Made by a program: the position numbers and the translations under genes. Of a stretch of DNA of 64,000 nucleotides, positions 26,255-34,890 are shown in pieces (positions within the stretch are counted from its first letter, which is position 1; every line of letters begins with the position of its first letter). This stretch comes from Streptomyces sp. NBC_01549 (GTDB lineage: Bacteria; Actinomycetota; Actinomycetes; Streptomycetales; Streptomycetaceae), in NCBI RefSeq assembly GCF_026339955.1, contig NZ_JAPEPW010000002.1, forward strand, positions 992,001 through 1,056,000, given 5' to 3'. The notes beneath the pieces were generated by a model that saw only the letters and a program-made list of their open reading frames with translations, was not told the origin of the DNA and searched no databases.

Positions 26255-27189
26255 GGTGCGTCCCTGACGGGGGTCCGCTGCTCGCCGAGGTCGATCCGTC
26301 CGTCCGCGGTGGCGATCGTTGCGGTGATGAGGTCACCGTTGCGCAGGTACTTGGGATTCTTGGCCTGTCCCTTGAAGAACGCCTTCCACTTCAGTGCGGG
26401 CGGCAACAGCGCAGCGATCTTCTCGGCGGCCTTGGGCGGGGCCTTCAGGGCCGTGCCGCCGGGAGTGCCGGTCAGCAGCAGGTCGCCCGGGTCGAGGGTC
26501 TGGAAGCGTGCGAGCAGGGTGAGCGCCTGTGCGGGCCGCACGATCATGTCGGCCAGCGTGCGGTCCTGGCGTGACACCCCGTTGACCGACAGCCGCAGCC
26601 TCAGGTTCAGCAGATGGGTGAAGTCCTCGGGTTCCAGCAGAGCCAGGTACGGACCCGTCGGTGTGAAGGTCGGATAGGACTTGCTCTCGTAGAACTGGGT
26701 CTTGGTCAGCTGGACGTCGCGGGCGCTGACGTCGTTGGTCAGGACAAGGCCGGCGACGTAGCGCGGCAGGTCCTGCTCCTCGACGACGGTGCCCACGGGC
26801 AGGGTCGCGCCCATGACGAGGCCGAGTTCCACCTCGTAGTCGAGGAACTTCACGTGCGCGGGACGGATGATCGTGTCGTGGGGGCCGCTGACCGAGCCGG
26901 ACGCCTTACGGAAGAAGGTGGGCGGGATGTCGCCGGTGAAGCCCGAATCCTTGGCGTGACTGCGGTAGTTGACCATCTGGGCGACCACCCGGCACGGGGT
27001 GGTGACCGGAGGCAGCGCCACCAGGTCGGCGACGGGCGTCCCGCTCTCGGCGGAGGCGGCGGCCTCGCGGACCGCGTCGCGGTCGGCGAGCAGTTCGGCG
27101 GTGGTGACGGCCTTGGTCTCGACGCGGACGGCGCGTTCGTCCCGGACGACCCACCAGCCGTCGGTGGTACGCAGAACGTTGGTGCTCAT
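26251..27189 (-). CDS. fumarylacetoacetate hydrolase family protein
   Basis: 312 residues with the FAH catalytic fold. The metal-binding strand FLDYEVELGLVMG supplies two Glu ligands, NYRSHAKDSGF precedes it, and TNDVSARDVQ, ESKSYPTFTPTGPY and LLTGTPGGTALKAP are family blocks. FAH enzymes hydrolyse C-C bonds of ring-cleavage products (fumarylpyruvate, fumarylacetoacetate) or act as decarboxylase/hydratase. It overlaps both neighbours by 4 bases (ATGA at each end), between the dioxygenase and the hydroxylase. The order dioxygenase-FAH-hydroxylase argues for hydrolysis of the cleaved ring. Confidence 0.92.
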   Translation of the reverse strand: MSTNVLRTTDGWWVVRDERAVRVETKAVTTAELLADRDAVREAAASAESGTPVADLVALPPVTTPCRVVAQMVNYRSHAKDSGFTGDIPPTFFRKASGSVSGPHDTIIRPAHVKFLDYEVELGLVMGATLPVGTVVEEQDLPRYVAGLVLTNDVSARDVQLTKTQFYESKSYPTFTPTGPYLALLEPEDFTHLLNLRLRLSVNGVSRQDRTLADMIVRPAQALTLLARFQTLDPGDLLLTGTPGGTALKAPPKAAEKIAALLPPALKWKAFFKGQAKNPKYLRNGDLITATIATADGRIDLGEQRTPVRDAP

Positions 27190-28331
27190 GAGCTCATCGC
27201 TTTCATCAGGCCCAGCAGGCGTGCGGGGTCGAGTTCGTTGTCGCCACGCAGGGCCGTCATGACCTCGCGCAGCTTGGCGGGGGAAGGACTGGCGCCCAGG
27301 AAGTCGCGGGTGACCGGCGGACCCCACTGGGCCAGGCCGCTCGCCGACATCGGTGCCCAGCCGGGCTCCAGGTCGCAGGAGAAGAGGTCGCCGTCGGCGA
27401 AGTGCTCCAGCATGAAGTGGTCGGGGTCGCGCCAGTAGTCGAACAGCTGGCTGCCCTGGATGTGCCGGCCGATGCCCCAGCTGCGCTGGTAGCCGCGCTC
27501 GGCCAGGTACTCCCCGCCGGCGGCGATCGCGTCGAGGTCGGTGACCTGGTAGGCCGAGTGGACATAGCCGGTTCCGGGTCCCAGGTGCAGGGCCAGCGTG
27601 TGGTGATCGACAGCCACACTCCCCTGGTCGCACCGGACGAACGCCATCGTCGGCCCGCGCCCGCGCTGCCCGTCCAGGAACAGGAAGTCGGACACGATCA
27701 TCCCGAGGGTGTCCAGGTACCAGTCCAGAGTGCGGGCGAACACCCGGGTCTCCAGCACCACATGGCCCAGCCGCTGGATACGGGACGGCTCACGGGGCGG
27801 ACGCTGGGTGGCGTTCGTACGCCGGTGATCGGTACCGAAGTTGAGGATCAGCGGCTCCTGCTCGGGCAACGCGGGCAGCTGCTCGGCGCAGTGCACGACC
27901 CGGACGGGCAGGCCCGAGGGATCGAGCAGGGCGATCGACTGCCCACCGCCCGGTACGCCGATGTCCCGGACGGTACTGCCGGTGGCGCGGGCCAGCCGGT
28001 CCAGGTCGGCCCGCTCTGCCGCGCGGAACGCCGGCCCGATGAACCGGGACGCACGCCCACGCCGGATCACCATGCAGGGCGAGCCGGCGAAGGTGCCGCG
28101 CAGCCACAGCTCGCCCTCGGTGCGGGCGGCGATCGCGAAGCCGAAGTCACGGGCGAAGACCTCGGCCTGGTCCAGGTCAGGCTTCTCGAACTCCAGCCAG
28201 GCCAGGTCGGCCACCTTGATCAGGGGATTCCGGGACCGTCCCGGATGCTCACCGCGCAGGGCGCCCTCCTCACTGTGGAGGTCTTGGTGGGGCGTCTGGG
28301 GAGCGGCCCTGTTAACGGGGGTGTGGGACAT
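27186..28331 (-). CDS. VOC-family extradiol ring-cleavage dioxygenase
   Basis: 381 residues in two vicinal-oxygen-chelate modules. The C-terminal module has the three ligands expected for Fe(II) extradiol enzymes: His in RLGHVVLETRV, His in GYVHSAYQVTDLD and Glu in DPDHFMLEHFADGD. The N-terminal module (KVADLAWLEFEKPDLDQAEV) has lost ligands, as usual. It should split a catechol-type diol next to one hydroxyl. First gene of the operon; the ATG at 28331 follows GGAGG by 6 bases, and a TetR gene is divergent 137 bases away. The exact substrate is unknown. Confidence 0.88.
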   Translation of the reverse strand: MSHTPVNRAAPQTPHQDLHSEEGALRGEHPGRSRNPLIKVADLAWLEFEKPDLDQAEVFARDFGFAIAARTEGELWLRGTFAGSPCMVIRRGRASRFIGPAFRAAERADLDRLARATGSTVRDIGVPGGGQSIALLDPSGLPVRVVHCAEQLPALPEQEPLILNFGTDHRRTNATQRPPREPSRIQRLGHVVLETRVFARTLDWYLDTLGMIVSDFLFLDGQRGRGPTMAFVRCDQGSVAVDHHTLALHLGPGTGYVHSAYQVTDLDAIAAGGEYLAERGYQRSWGIGRHIQGSQLFDYWRDPDHFMLEHFADGDLFSCDLEPGWAPMSASGLAQWGPPVTRDFLGASPSPAKLREVMTALRGDNELDPARLLGLMKAMSS

Positions 28332-28415
28332 GGTGTCCTCCAAGCAACACTGCTGTAATGAGGAAATCATCAACTTTGCCGTTACCCATCGTCAATAGGG
28401 TGGACCCAAATAATT

Positions 28416-28427
28416 GATGATCTCATC
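28416..28427. promoter_or_regulatory. GATGA-TC-TCATC palindrome, putative operator
   Basis: A 12-base palindrome between the divergent dioxygenase and TetR genes. A wider inverted pair ATCATCAA (28366-28373) and TTGATGAT (28414-28421) overlaps it. Location and symmetry suggest TetR binding. A related TGATG-N4-CATCA palindrome lies upstream of the paralogous TetR at 38.2 kb. Confidence 0.5.
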
Positions 28428-28468
28428 ACTAATGGCAGACTCATCGCGACGGTTGTTACACTCGCCGT

Positions 28469-29104
28469 ATGCCGACGTCAGCCCCGCCCAAGAACCGCTT
28501 CGAGCGACGCCGCGCCGAGACCCGTCAGGCGCTCGTCCGTGCGGCCCGGCAGATCCTCGCGGAGACCGGGGACACCAGCGCCAGCATCCAGGCCATCGCC
28601 GAGCGCGCGGACGTCGGTTTCGGCTCCTTCTACAACCACTTCGAGTCCAAGACGGAGCTGTTCGACGCTGCGGTGACAGACGCCCTGGACGAGTTCGGGC
28701 AGGTCATAGACGAGCGCGTACAAGGAATCGACGACCCGGCCGAGCTCGTCGCCGCGGGCTTCCGGCTCACCGCCCGGATGGCCGACTCCCACCCTGAACT
28801 CATGCGGATCCTCCGTGACCGCGGTCTGGCCTACATCCACTCCGACCGGGGCCTCGCCCCGCGAGCCCTGCACGACCTGGAGATCGGCATCGCCTCAGGC
28901 CGCTTCACCTGCCGCAACGCGACCACCGCTCTGTCCGCCTTGGGCGGCACCCTGATGTCCCTCGTGGCGCTGCGGCTGGCCCGCCCCGACCTCGACGGGG
29001 ACGAGGCCGCCTCCGACCTGGCAGAGATGGTCCTGCGCATGCTCGGCGTCCCTCCGGACGACGCCCGTGAGGTCACCCGGCGCCCGCTGCCCGGCCTCGA
29101 TTGA
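28469..29104 (+). CDS. TetR/AcrR regulator of the ring-cleavage operon
   Basis: A 211-residue TetR protein. The N-terminal DNA-binding domain is standard: NRFERRRAETRQALVRAARQ, then IQAIAERADVGFGSFYNHFE with the recognition helix. The C-terminal ligand domain is only loosely conserved. It is divergent from the dioxygenase operon over 137 bases that hold palindromes, so it probably represses that operon until an aromatic inducer binds. The TetR at 37547-38182 is a close paralogue: the first 60 residues differ at few positions and even the context RRRAETRQALVRAARQ is identical. Confidence 0.92.
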   Translation: MPTSAPPKNRFERRRAETRQALVRAARQILAETGDTSASIQAIAERADVGFGSFYNHFESKTELFDAAVTDALDEFGQVIDERVQGIDDPAELVAAGFRLTARMADSHPELMRILRDRGLAYIHSDRGLAPRALHDLEIGIASGRFTCRNATTALSALGGTLMSLVALRLARPDLDGDEAASDLAEMVLRMLGVPPDDAREVTRRPLPGLD

Positions 29105-29194
29105 CAGCTCAGGGGCCCGGCGTCCAGAAGGGATGCCGGGCGGCCCTGCGCGCTCGCGCTGGGCGGTTACTTCAGGGCCTCATCGGCGCCCGCT

Positions 29195-29512
29195 ATGGGC
29201 GAGACCGCCGCCCTGGTCCACCGGTCACCGCTGTGCGAGGCCCTCGTCGAGCTGTTCGAGGCCAGCTGGCGGCAGGCCACCCCCCTGTTCGGCAGCGAGG
29301 CCCAGGAGACGGAAGAACAGCCCGACCTCAGCGAGACCGACCGTGCTCTGCTCGACCTGCTCCACGCCGGGCTGAAGGACAAGTCCGTAGCCCGCCAACC
29401 CGGACTGAGCGAACGCACCTTGCGCCGCCGGATCACCGACCTGACTCCCCGCCTCGGGGCGACGAGCCGATTCCAGGCGGGTGCGCAGGCGGTACGCCGC
29501 GGGTGGCTCTGA
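29195..29512 (+). pseudogene. LuxR/TrmB-type regulator, C-terminal remnant
   Basis: About 105 residues: LVHRSPLCEALVELFEASWR, then a LuxR-type HTH with LLDLLHAGLKDKSVARQPGL and LRRRITDLTPRLGATSRFQA, ending QAVRRGWL. This is the end of a common Streptomyces regulator of about 330 residues. The effector half is missing, and a Pro stands where the HTH turn normally has Leu (ARQLG). The frame is open further upstream without a ribosome site. Probably a dead tail. Confidence 0.65.
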
Positions 29513-29547
29513 ACCACCTGTGGTTCAGGGGGCAGGAGCGAAAGACT

Positions 29548-29583
29548 GTGGGCGCCGGTGCTCCCTCAAGCACCGGCGCCCAC
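29548..29583. terminator. 15-bp perfect hairpin, bidirectional terminator
   Basis: Arms GTGGGCGCCGGTGCT (29548-29562) and AGCACCGGCGCCCAC (29569-29583) with a 6-base loop, placed between the convergent LuxR remnant and the alcohol dehydrogenase gene. It probably ends the P450-ADH transcript. Confidence 0.85.
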
Positions 29584-29627
29584 TCACCCCTGCCCGAGGT
29601 GGTCTTGGTGAACTTTCTGTTCAGTTG

Positions 29628-30674
29628 TCAGGGGACGAGGATGAGGCGGATCGGGTCGCCGATTTTGTTCTCCAGCCGGTTGACCGCGTCGGCGGCCTCG
29701 GCGAGCGGGATGTGGTCGGTGATGGAGGGGGCCAGGTCGAGACGGCCGACCTCGGCCAGCCGGACCAGCTCGGTGACGGACTCGGGGGTGCCGCCGTAGT
29801 GGCCGCGCACCTGCTTGCCCAGGTAGTTGAAGGTCAGGCCCTCGCTGATGGTGATCGGCCTGGGGCTGATCCCGACCAGGATGAGGACTCCGTTCAGGCC
29901 GAGCACGGCAGCGGCCTGCTCACGGACCGCCGGCACGCCGGCGCAGTCGAAGGCGAAGTCCAGACCCCGTCCGCCGGTGGCCGCGCGGACCTGGTCGGCG
30001 AAGTCGTCGGCGGCCGGGTCCAGGGCGAAATCCGCACCGAAGGCCAGGGCACGCTCCCGGGCGCCGGGCAGCGGGTCGACAGCGATGATCGGCGCGGCGC
30101 CGGCCAGACGGGCGACGCGGACGTTGTGGGCACCGACACCGCCCACGCCCCAGATGCCGACGGACTGTGCGGGGCGCACCCCTGCGGTGGCGACGACGGC
30201 GGCGTAGGGGGTGGAGACCGCGTCGGGGATGATCGCGGCCTGGTCGAAGGGGAGGTTGTCGGGGATGGGGATGAGGGTGTCCTCGCGGGCGAGGGTGTAC
30301 TGGGCCCAGCCGCCGTCGTAGTCGATGCCGGCGGTGAGCATCTGGGTGCAGGGGCGGCGGCGCACGCAGCCGGCGCACCGGCCGCAGGTCTTGCCGGCCT
30401 CCAGGGTGACGCGGGTGCCGACGGTCAGGCCGCGCTTGAGGTCGGGGCCGAGAGTGTGAATAACACCGGAGATCTCGTGGCCGACGGTGACCGTGTCGGA
30501 GGTGGCGAACAGCGGCACGAGGGAGCCGTCGAGCAGGTGGACGTCCGAGAGACAGACGCCGGCAGCCTTGACCTCGATGAGGACCTCGCCCGGGCCGGGC
30601 ACGGGGACGGAGACCTCCTCGACGGCGAACTTCTTGCTGTCCAGGTGGAAGCGCCCGGCGAGCATGGTGTCCAT
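29628..30674 (-). CDS. zinc-dependent alcohol dehydrogenase
   Basis: A 348-residue medium-chain dehydrogenase/reductase. The catalytic zinc site shows in VCLSDVHLLDG and VGHEISGVI. The structural zinc site is the four-Cys block CGRCAGCVRRRPC. The NAD(P) loop is GIWGVGGVGAHNVRVARL. It oxidises or reduces alcohol/aldehyde or ketone pairs. It follows the CYP102-type gene by 130 bases on the same strand, so it may process hydroxylated fatty acids made by the P450. The next feature downstream is the hairpin terminator. Confidence 0.93.
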   Translation of the reverse strand: MDTMLAGRFHLDSKKFAVEEVSVPVPGPGEVLIEVKAAGVCLSDVHLLDGSLVPLFATSDTVTVGHEISGVIHTLGPDLKRGLTVGTRVTLEAGKTCGRCAGCVRRRPCTQMLTAGIDYDGGWAQYTLAREDTLIPIPDNLPFDQAAIIPDAVSTPYAAVVATAGVRPAQSVGIWGVGGVGAHNVRVARLAGAAPIIAVDPLPGARERALAFGADFALDPAADDFADQVRAATGGRGLDFAFDCAGVPAVREQAAAVLGLNGVLILVGISPRPITISEGLTFNYLGKQVRGHYGGTPESVTELVRLAEVGRLDLAPSITDHIPLAEAADAVNRLENKIGDPIRLILVP

Positions 30675-30804
30675 GGTGTTCTGCTTTCTGTGAGCGGCAC
30701 TCCGGCGGTTCGGCCGACGGGTGCCGTGTGGTGCCTCGTGGGTGAGTGGTGGCCGGGAAGGTGCGGGGTGTCAGGACCGCCGCACGCCTCCCGGCGTCTG
30801 GGGG

Positions 30805-33800
30805 TCAGGCGAAGACGTCCTGCTGGTAGCGCTCGTCGGCCTCGAGCTGGGCGAGCCACTGCTGGGCGGCCTCGTCGTCGCTTCCGGTGTGCCTGCGGTA
30901 GATGGCGGCGAGCGCCTCACGTACGGCGGGTGCCATGCGGCGGCCGTCACCGCAGACGTAGATGTACGCGCCGTCCTGGATGGCCTGCCACACGGTGTCG
31001 GCCGCAATGGCGATGGCGTCCTGGACGAACCGGGCCGGGTGGCCGGTCACCGCGGAGAAGGCGGTGTGCACCTGGGCGATCCCGGACTGCTCCCAGGCCT
31101 GCATCTCCTGGCCGTAGAAGTAGTCGTGCTCCGGGTGGCGGCAGCCGACGAAGACCTGGGACAGGCCCACCTGGGTGCCGTTCGCGTGCTGGTGGGCTCG
31201 CTCCTCCAGGAAGCCGTGCAGCGGCGCGATACCGGTGCCCGGGCCGATGAGGACCAGCGGCGTGGCGGGGTCGGCCGGCGGGGCGAAGGTCGGGGAGGGC
31301 ACGCGCACATAGCCGTAGACGACGTCGCCGGGATTGAGGCCCGCGATGTAGGAGGAGCAGGTGCCGCGGTACCGGCCGTCACCGGACAGGGCCGGTCCTT
31401 CCAGCAGGCCCACGGTCAGGCGCACGTGGCGCGGGTCAGCCAGCGGAGCGGAGGAGATGGAGTAGAACCGCGGGCGGATGGGGCCCATCATCTCCAGGAA
31501 CACCGCCAGCGGCAGTTCGACCGCGGGGAAGCGCTCCAGCAGGTTGAGCACGGAGACGCGCTTGCCCAGGACCTCGGTCTGGTAGCGCTCCTCGGCTTCG
31601 ACGGTGTCGGCCGTATAGGCCTGCAGTTGCGGCCGGGTCCAAGGGCACTCGGTGTGCCCGGCCAGCGTCTGTATCTGGGAGCGGGTGGCCACGTCCTGCA
31701 GCTCCAGGAACTCGGTGAACAGCAGACCCGCGGTGACGGGAGTGCCCACCGGCAGGTGCGTGCGGCCGCCGGCGGGCTGGTCCAGACGCAGGACCTGGTC
31801 GCGGTCGACTCCGAGCCGCGCGAGGGCGCGGTTCACCAGCTGCGGCTCGTTCTTGGCGAAGACGGCCAGGTGGTTGCCAGTGTCGTAGGTGACACCGTCG
31901 GGGAGCTCGATGGTGATGGACTTCGCGGCCGGGCGCGGCGGCTCGATGTTGAAGTCCCACAGGCCGGTCGGGTCGTTGACGAGTTCCTCGTTGGCCACGA
32001 CCGTGAGGGGGTAGGCCTGCTCGGAGACGATCGCGGGGCGTACCTCGGCCTCGGTGAGCAGTTGGACCTGGAAACGCGGCCCTGTGGTTTCGGAGGTGTC
32101 GGCGGCGTACTCCTCGGCCAGGGTGGTCCACAGGGTGTCCATCCAGCGGGTGGCCATGCCGTCGAAGTCACCGGCGGCATCCGCGATGCCGCGCTCGATG
32201 ACGCGGGTGGCGCCGGCGGCCAGCAGGCCTGCCTCGATCCGCTTCGGGAAGCCCTGGTAGGTGGCCACCCACTGGGTGTTGCCGGCACCCAGCAGTGCGA
32301 ACCGCACGTTGGACAGCGAGCCCTCCGGGAGCCCGGCGGTGAGCAGTTCGTCGAAGCGCTGCGCGTTGTCCGGAGCCTTGCCGTTGTAGCTGGAAGCCAC
32401 GACGACGAGCAGGCCCTCGGTGGGCAGGTCGTCACCCAGCTCGTCCAGGCCGACCAAGGTGGTGCCGAACCCCGAGCGCTCGCCGCGGTCGGCGATGGTG
32501 CGCGCCAGGTCCTCGCACGAGCCAAGGCTGGAGCCGTAGGCGACGGTCAGGTTCACCCCGACACCGCTGACCGCGGCCTGGTGCTGCGTGTCGTCGGTCT
32601 GCAGGTCCGCGACGCCGAAGACGGTGCGCTCGTGCTCCTGACGGGACCGAACGACCAGCTCGAAGTCGCCGGGCTTGCGCGTCAGCGCCTCCCGCACGTC
32701 CATCTTGTAGTCGGTCGTGTCGGAGAACTTGAACTTCTGAAGCACCAGCGCGAGGGCCAGGCGGGCCTCAGTAAGCGCGAACTGCCGGCCGATGCAGGCA
32801 CGCACACCGTTCCCGAACGGCTTGTAGGCGTGCGGGTGGTGGTTGACCCGGTTCTCCGGCAGCCACCGGTTGATGTCGAACTCCTCCGGCCGCTCCCACG
32901 CCTTGGGATGGGTGTGCAGCGGGCCTTCGAGGATGTTGACCCTTGTTCCCTTCTTCAGCCCGTAGCAGCCGCCGATGACGGTGTCCTCCAGCGGGGACTT
33001 GCCGATCAGCGGGATGGGAGCCCACAGGCGCAGGGTCTCCTCCAGGATCCGCGGGATCACGTCCATCTGCATGACCGTGTCGTAGTCCGGGACCGTGTCG
33101 CCCGGCAGCAGCCGGTCCACCTCGGCGTAGGCCTGGGCCAGGACGTGCGGGTTGCGCATCAGCGAGTACGTGGCGAACGACAGCAGACCGCTGGTGGTCT
33201 CGTGGCCGGCGATCAGGAAGGTCACCACCTGGTCGCGGACGTTGTCGTCGTCCAGCCCCTTGCCGGTGTCGGGGTCCGTGGCCTGCAGCATCAGACCCAG
33301 CAGATCATCCTCACCCGTGTCGATCCCCTCACGGCGCTCCTTGATCACCTTCTCGACCAGGTCCCGCATCAGCTGGATGTTCTCGCGGTACTTCTTGTCA
33401 TCGGCCTTGCGGAGCTTGGTCATCATCGGCAGCTCCTGCGAGCGCCGCAGCGACTCCACCAGCGCCTCCAGCAGCGCGTTGAGGAAGGGGTGCAGATCCT
33501 CCTTGGCGAACGAGTCGAACCGGTAGCCGAACCCCGACAGGGCGATCGTGTCCAGGGTCAGCCGGGTGTAGTCGTCGGTGATCTTGACTGGCCGACCCTC
33601 CTTGCTCTCCCACTTGCCCACCAGGTTCTGAGCGATCTCCAGCATCTGCCCGTAGTAGGACTTCATGGCCCGCTGGCTGAACGCCGGCAGGAGGATCCGG
33701 TGCGCCATGCCCCATTCCTCCTCGTGCTGATGGGCCGTGAACAGGCCCGCACCCGTGAAGTCCCGGACGTGGTTCAGCGGCGTCTTCTCGATCTGCTTGT

Positions 33801-34026
33801 AGAACCGCGTCTCGTCACAGACCTCGGCCACCAGGTCCGGGTCCCAGACGAAGACCTGCTCGATACCGGCGATCTCCATGCCGTAGAGCCCCTCGGGGAA
33901 CTGCTTGGACAGCTTGCCGAAGTACTCCACCGGGTTGGTGCTGGGGATCTGCGGCGTGTGGCCGAAGAGCGGGACGCCGCGCGGAGACCGGATGGGTCGC
34001 AGGCCGGCCTCGGACTGTGTGGACAT
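30805..34026 (-). CDS. self-sufficient cytochrome P450/P450 reductase fusion, CYP102 type
   Basis: A 1073-residue fusion of a P450 with a diflavin reductase, as in P450 BM3. The P450 half has the I-helix AGHETTSGLL, the ExxR motif ILEETLRLWAP and the heme-Cys loop FGNGVRACIGRQF near residue 400. The FMN domain begins near 475 (VAYGSSLGSCEDLA). The FAD site is RPRFYSISSAP and the NADPH site GPGTGIAPLHGFLEER, ending DVFA. Known CYP102 enzymes hydroxylate medium/long-chain fatty acids near the methyl end. The ATG at 34026 has AAAGGAG 7 bases upstream. Two palindromes lie 68-104 bases upstream, shared with the divergent TetR. Confidence 0.97.
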   Translation of the reverse strand: MSTQSEAGLRPIRSPRGVPLFGHTPQIPSTNPVEYFGKLSKQFPEGLYGMEIAGIEQVFVWDPDLVAEVCDETRFYKQIEKTPLNHVRDFTGAGLFTAHQHEEEWGMAHRILLPAFSQRAMKSYYGQMLEIAQNLVGKWESKEGRPVKITDDYTRLTLDTIALSGFGYRFDSFAKEDLHPFLNALLEALVESLRRSQELPMMTKLRKADDKKYRENIQLMRDLVEKVIKERREGIDTGEDDLLGLMLQATDPDTGKGLDDDNVRDQVVTFLIAGHETTSGLLSFATYSLMRNPHVLAQAYAEVDRLLPGDTVPDYDTVMQMDVIPRILEETLRLWAPIPLIGKSPLEDTVIGGCYGLKKGTRVNILEGPLHTHPKAWERPEEFDINRWLPENRVNHHPHAYKPFGNGVRACIGRQFALTEARLALALVLQKFKFSDTTDYKMDVREALTRKPGDFELVVRSRQEHERTVFGVADLQTDDTQHQAAVSGVGVNLTVAYGSSLGSCEDLARTIADRGERSGFGTTLVGLDELGDDLPTEGLLVVVASSYNGKAPDNAQRFDELLTAGLPEGSLSNVRFALLGAGNTQWVATYQGFPKRIEAGLLAAGATRVIERGIADAAGDFDGMATRWMDTLWTTLAEEYAADTSETTGPRFQVQLLTEAEVRPAIVSEQAYPLTVVANEELVNDPTGLWDFNIEPPRPAAKSITIELPDGVTYDTGNHLAVFAKNEPQLVNRALARLGVDRDQVLRLDQPAGGRTHLPVGTPVTAGLLFTEFLELQDVATRSQIQTLAGHTECPWTRPQLQAYTADTVEAEERYQTEVLGKRVSVLNLLERFPAVELPLAVFLEMMGPIRPRFYSISSAPLADPRHVRLTVGLLEGPALSGDGRYRGTCSSYIAGLNPGDVVYGYVRVPSPTFAPPADPATPLVLIGPGTGIAPLHGFLEERAHQHANGTQVGLSQVFVGCRHPEHDYFYGQEMQAWEQSGIAQVHTAFSAVTGHPARFVQDAIAIAADTVWQAIQDGAYIYVCGDGRRMAPAVREALAAIYRRHTGSDDEAAQQWLAQLEADERYQQDVFA

Positions 34027-34092
34027 GGCTTGCTCCTTTGTGCAGGGAGGGGATGGCAATGGTGCTGGCCGAAACCCGGCCGCACCACGGAA

Positions 34093-34130
34093 ACATACGC
34101 CGTATGGAATTGGTACCATACGACGTATGG
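34093..34130. promoter_or_regulatory. operator pair on the P450 side
   Basis: Palindromes 34093-34107 (ACATACGCCGTATGG) and 34116-34130 (CCATACGACGTATGG), centres 23 bases apart and about 70-105 bases upstream of the P450 ATG. Near-perfect symmetry and position argue for repression of the P450 operon by the divergent TetR. Confidence 0.8.
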
Positions 34131-34194
34131 AAAGTCGACCGCAACCCGGGGCCATGCGGGCGACCGTCATGCCGCCGGGTGGCCGAGGTCATTT

Positions 34195-34231
34195 CCATAC
34201 GCTGTATGAAACTGGTACCGTCCGCGTATGG
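34195..34231. promoter_or_regulatory. operator pair on the TetR side
   Basis: Sites 34195-34209 (CCATACGCTGTATGA) and 34217-34231 (ACCGTCCGCGTATGG), centres 22 bases apart. They are weaker than the P450-side pair. The second overlaps the TetR start codon at 34228, so binding would directly block TetR expression. Confidence 0.7.
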
Positions 34232-34890
34232 AAAAGGCGAAGCGTCCCCCGCGGGGAACCAGGAAGAGAGAGGTGCCTCTGACCGAGGCCGGGATCTATG
34301 CCGCCGCCCTGCGGCTCATCGACGCGGACGGGGTCGAGGCGCTCACCATGCGCAAACTCGCGACCGCGCTTGATGCGAACCCGATGTCGCTGTACCACCA
34401 CGTGCCGAACAAGGACGCCGTGTTGCGCGGCGTGGCGAGAATGGTCGGCACCCAGTTCCGCACCGTGACGCTGGAGGACGCTCCCTGGCAGGAGCGCATC
34501 CGCCTGCTCGCCACGGATTTCCGGACGCTGGCGCACCGTCACCCCAAGCTCATGGCCTACTCATTCAGCCACCAGGCGGACTTCATCCAGCCCGAAGACC
34601 CGTTCTGGGTTGCGCTCACCGCGATCCTGGACGCCGCAGAGGTGCCGCACTCGGAGCTCCCGCTGATCACCGCTCTCGTGGGCGCCGTCATCACCGGTGT
34701 CCTAACCGCCGAACTCAACGGCGCGCTCCACCGGTGGTCGAGCCTCACCCCCCCCACTGCCGGCGAAGACGGGCTCACCCCTCCAGGCCTCGACGAGAAC
34801 CGCGTCTTCCGCCTGACGCTGGACACGATCATCATGGGCCTGGAGAGCCGACTCGCCGCCGATGGTGACGGCCCGGGCGCCGACCATTGA
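34228..34890 (+). CDS. TetR/AcrR regulator of the P450 operon
   Basis: 220 residues. The DNA-binding domain is LTEAGIYAAALRLIDADG, ALTMRKLATALDANPMSLYH with HVPNKDAVL, typical of TetR proteins having a TetR_C-type ligand domain (FRTLAHRHPKLMAYSFSHQA). The ATG at 34228 lies within an operator half, so transcripts may be near-leaderless; a GTG at 34273 just before the HTH is the alternative. It is divergent from the CYP102-type gene. The same palindrome occurs in pairs at 21.35 kb and 36.73 kb, so its regulon is likely wider than its own intergenic region. Confidence 0.93.
   Translation: MEKAKRPPRGTRKREVPLTEAGIYAAALRLIDADGVEALTMRKLATALDANPMSLYHHVPNKDAVLRGVARMVGTQFRTVTLEDAPWQERIRLLATDFRTLAHRHPKLMAYSFSHQADFIQPEDPFWVALTAILDAAEVPHSELPLITALVGAVITGVLTAELNGALHRWSSLTPPTAGEDGLTPPGLDENRVFRLTLDTIIMGLESRLAADGDGPGADH

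Noticed and set aside
30721..34209. Very long open frame on the forward strand opposite the P450 gene
   Set aside because: High-GC DNA keeps the antisense frame open; the translation has no domain, is low in hydrophobic order and has no ribosome site, while the opposite strand holds a complete CYP102-type protein.
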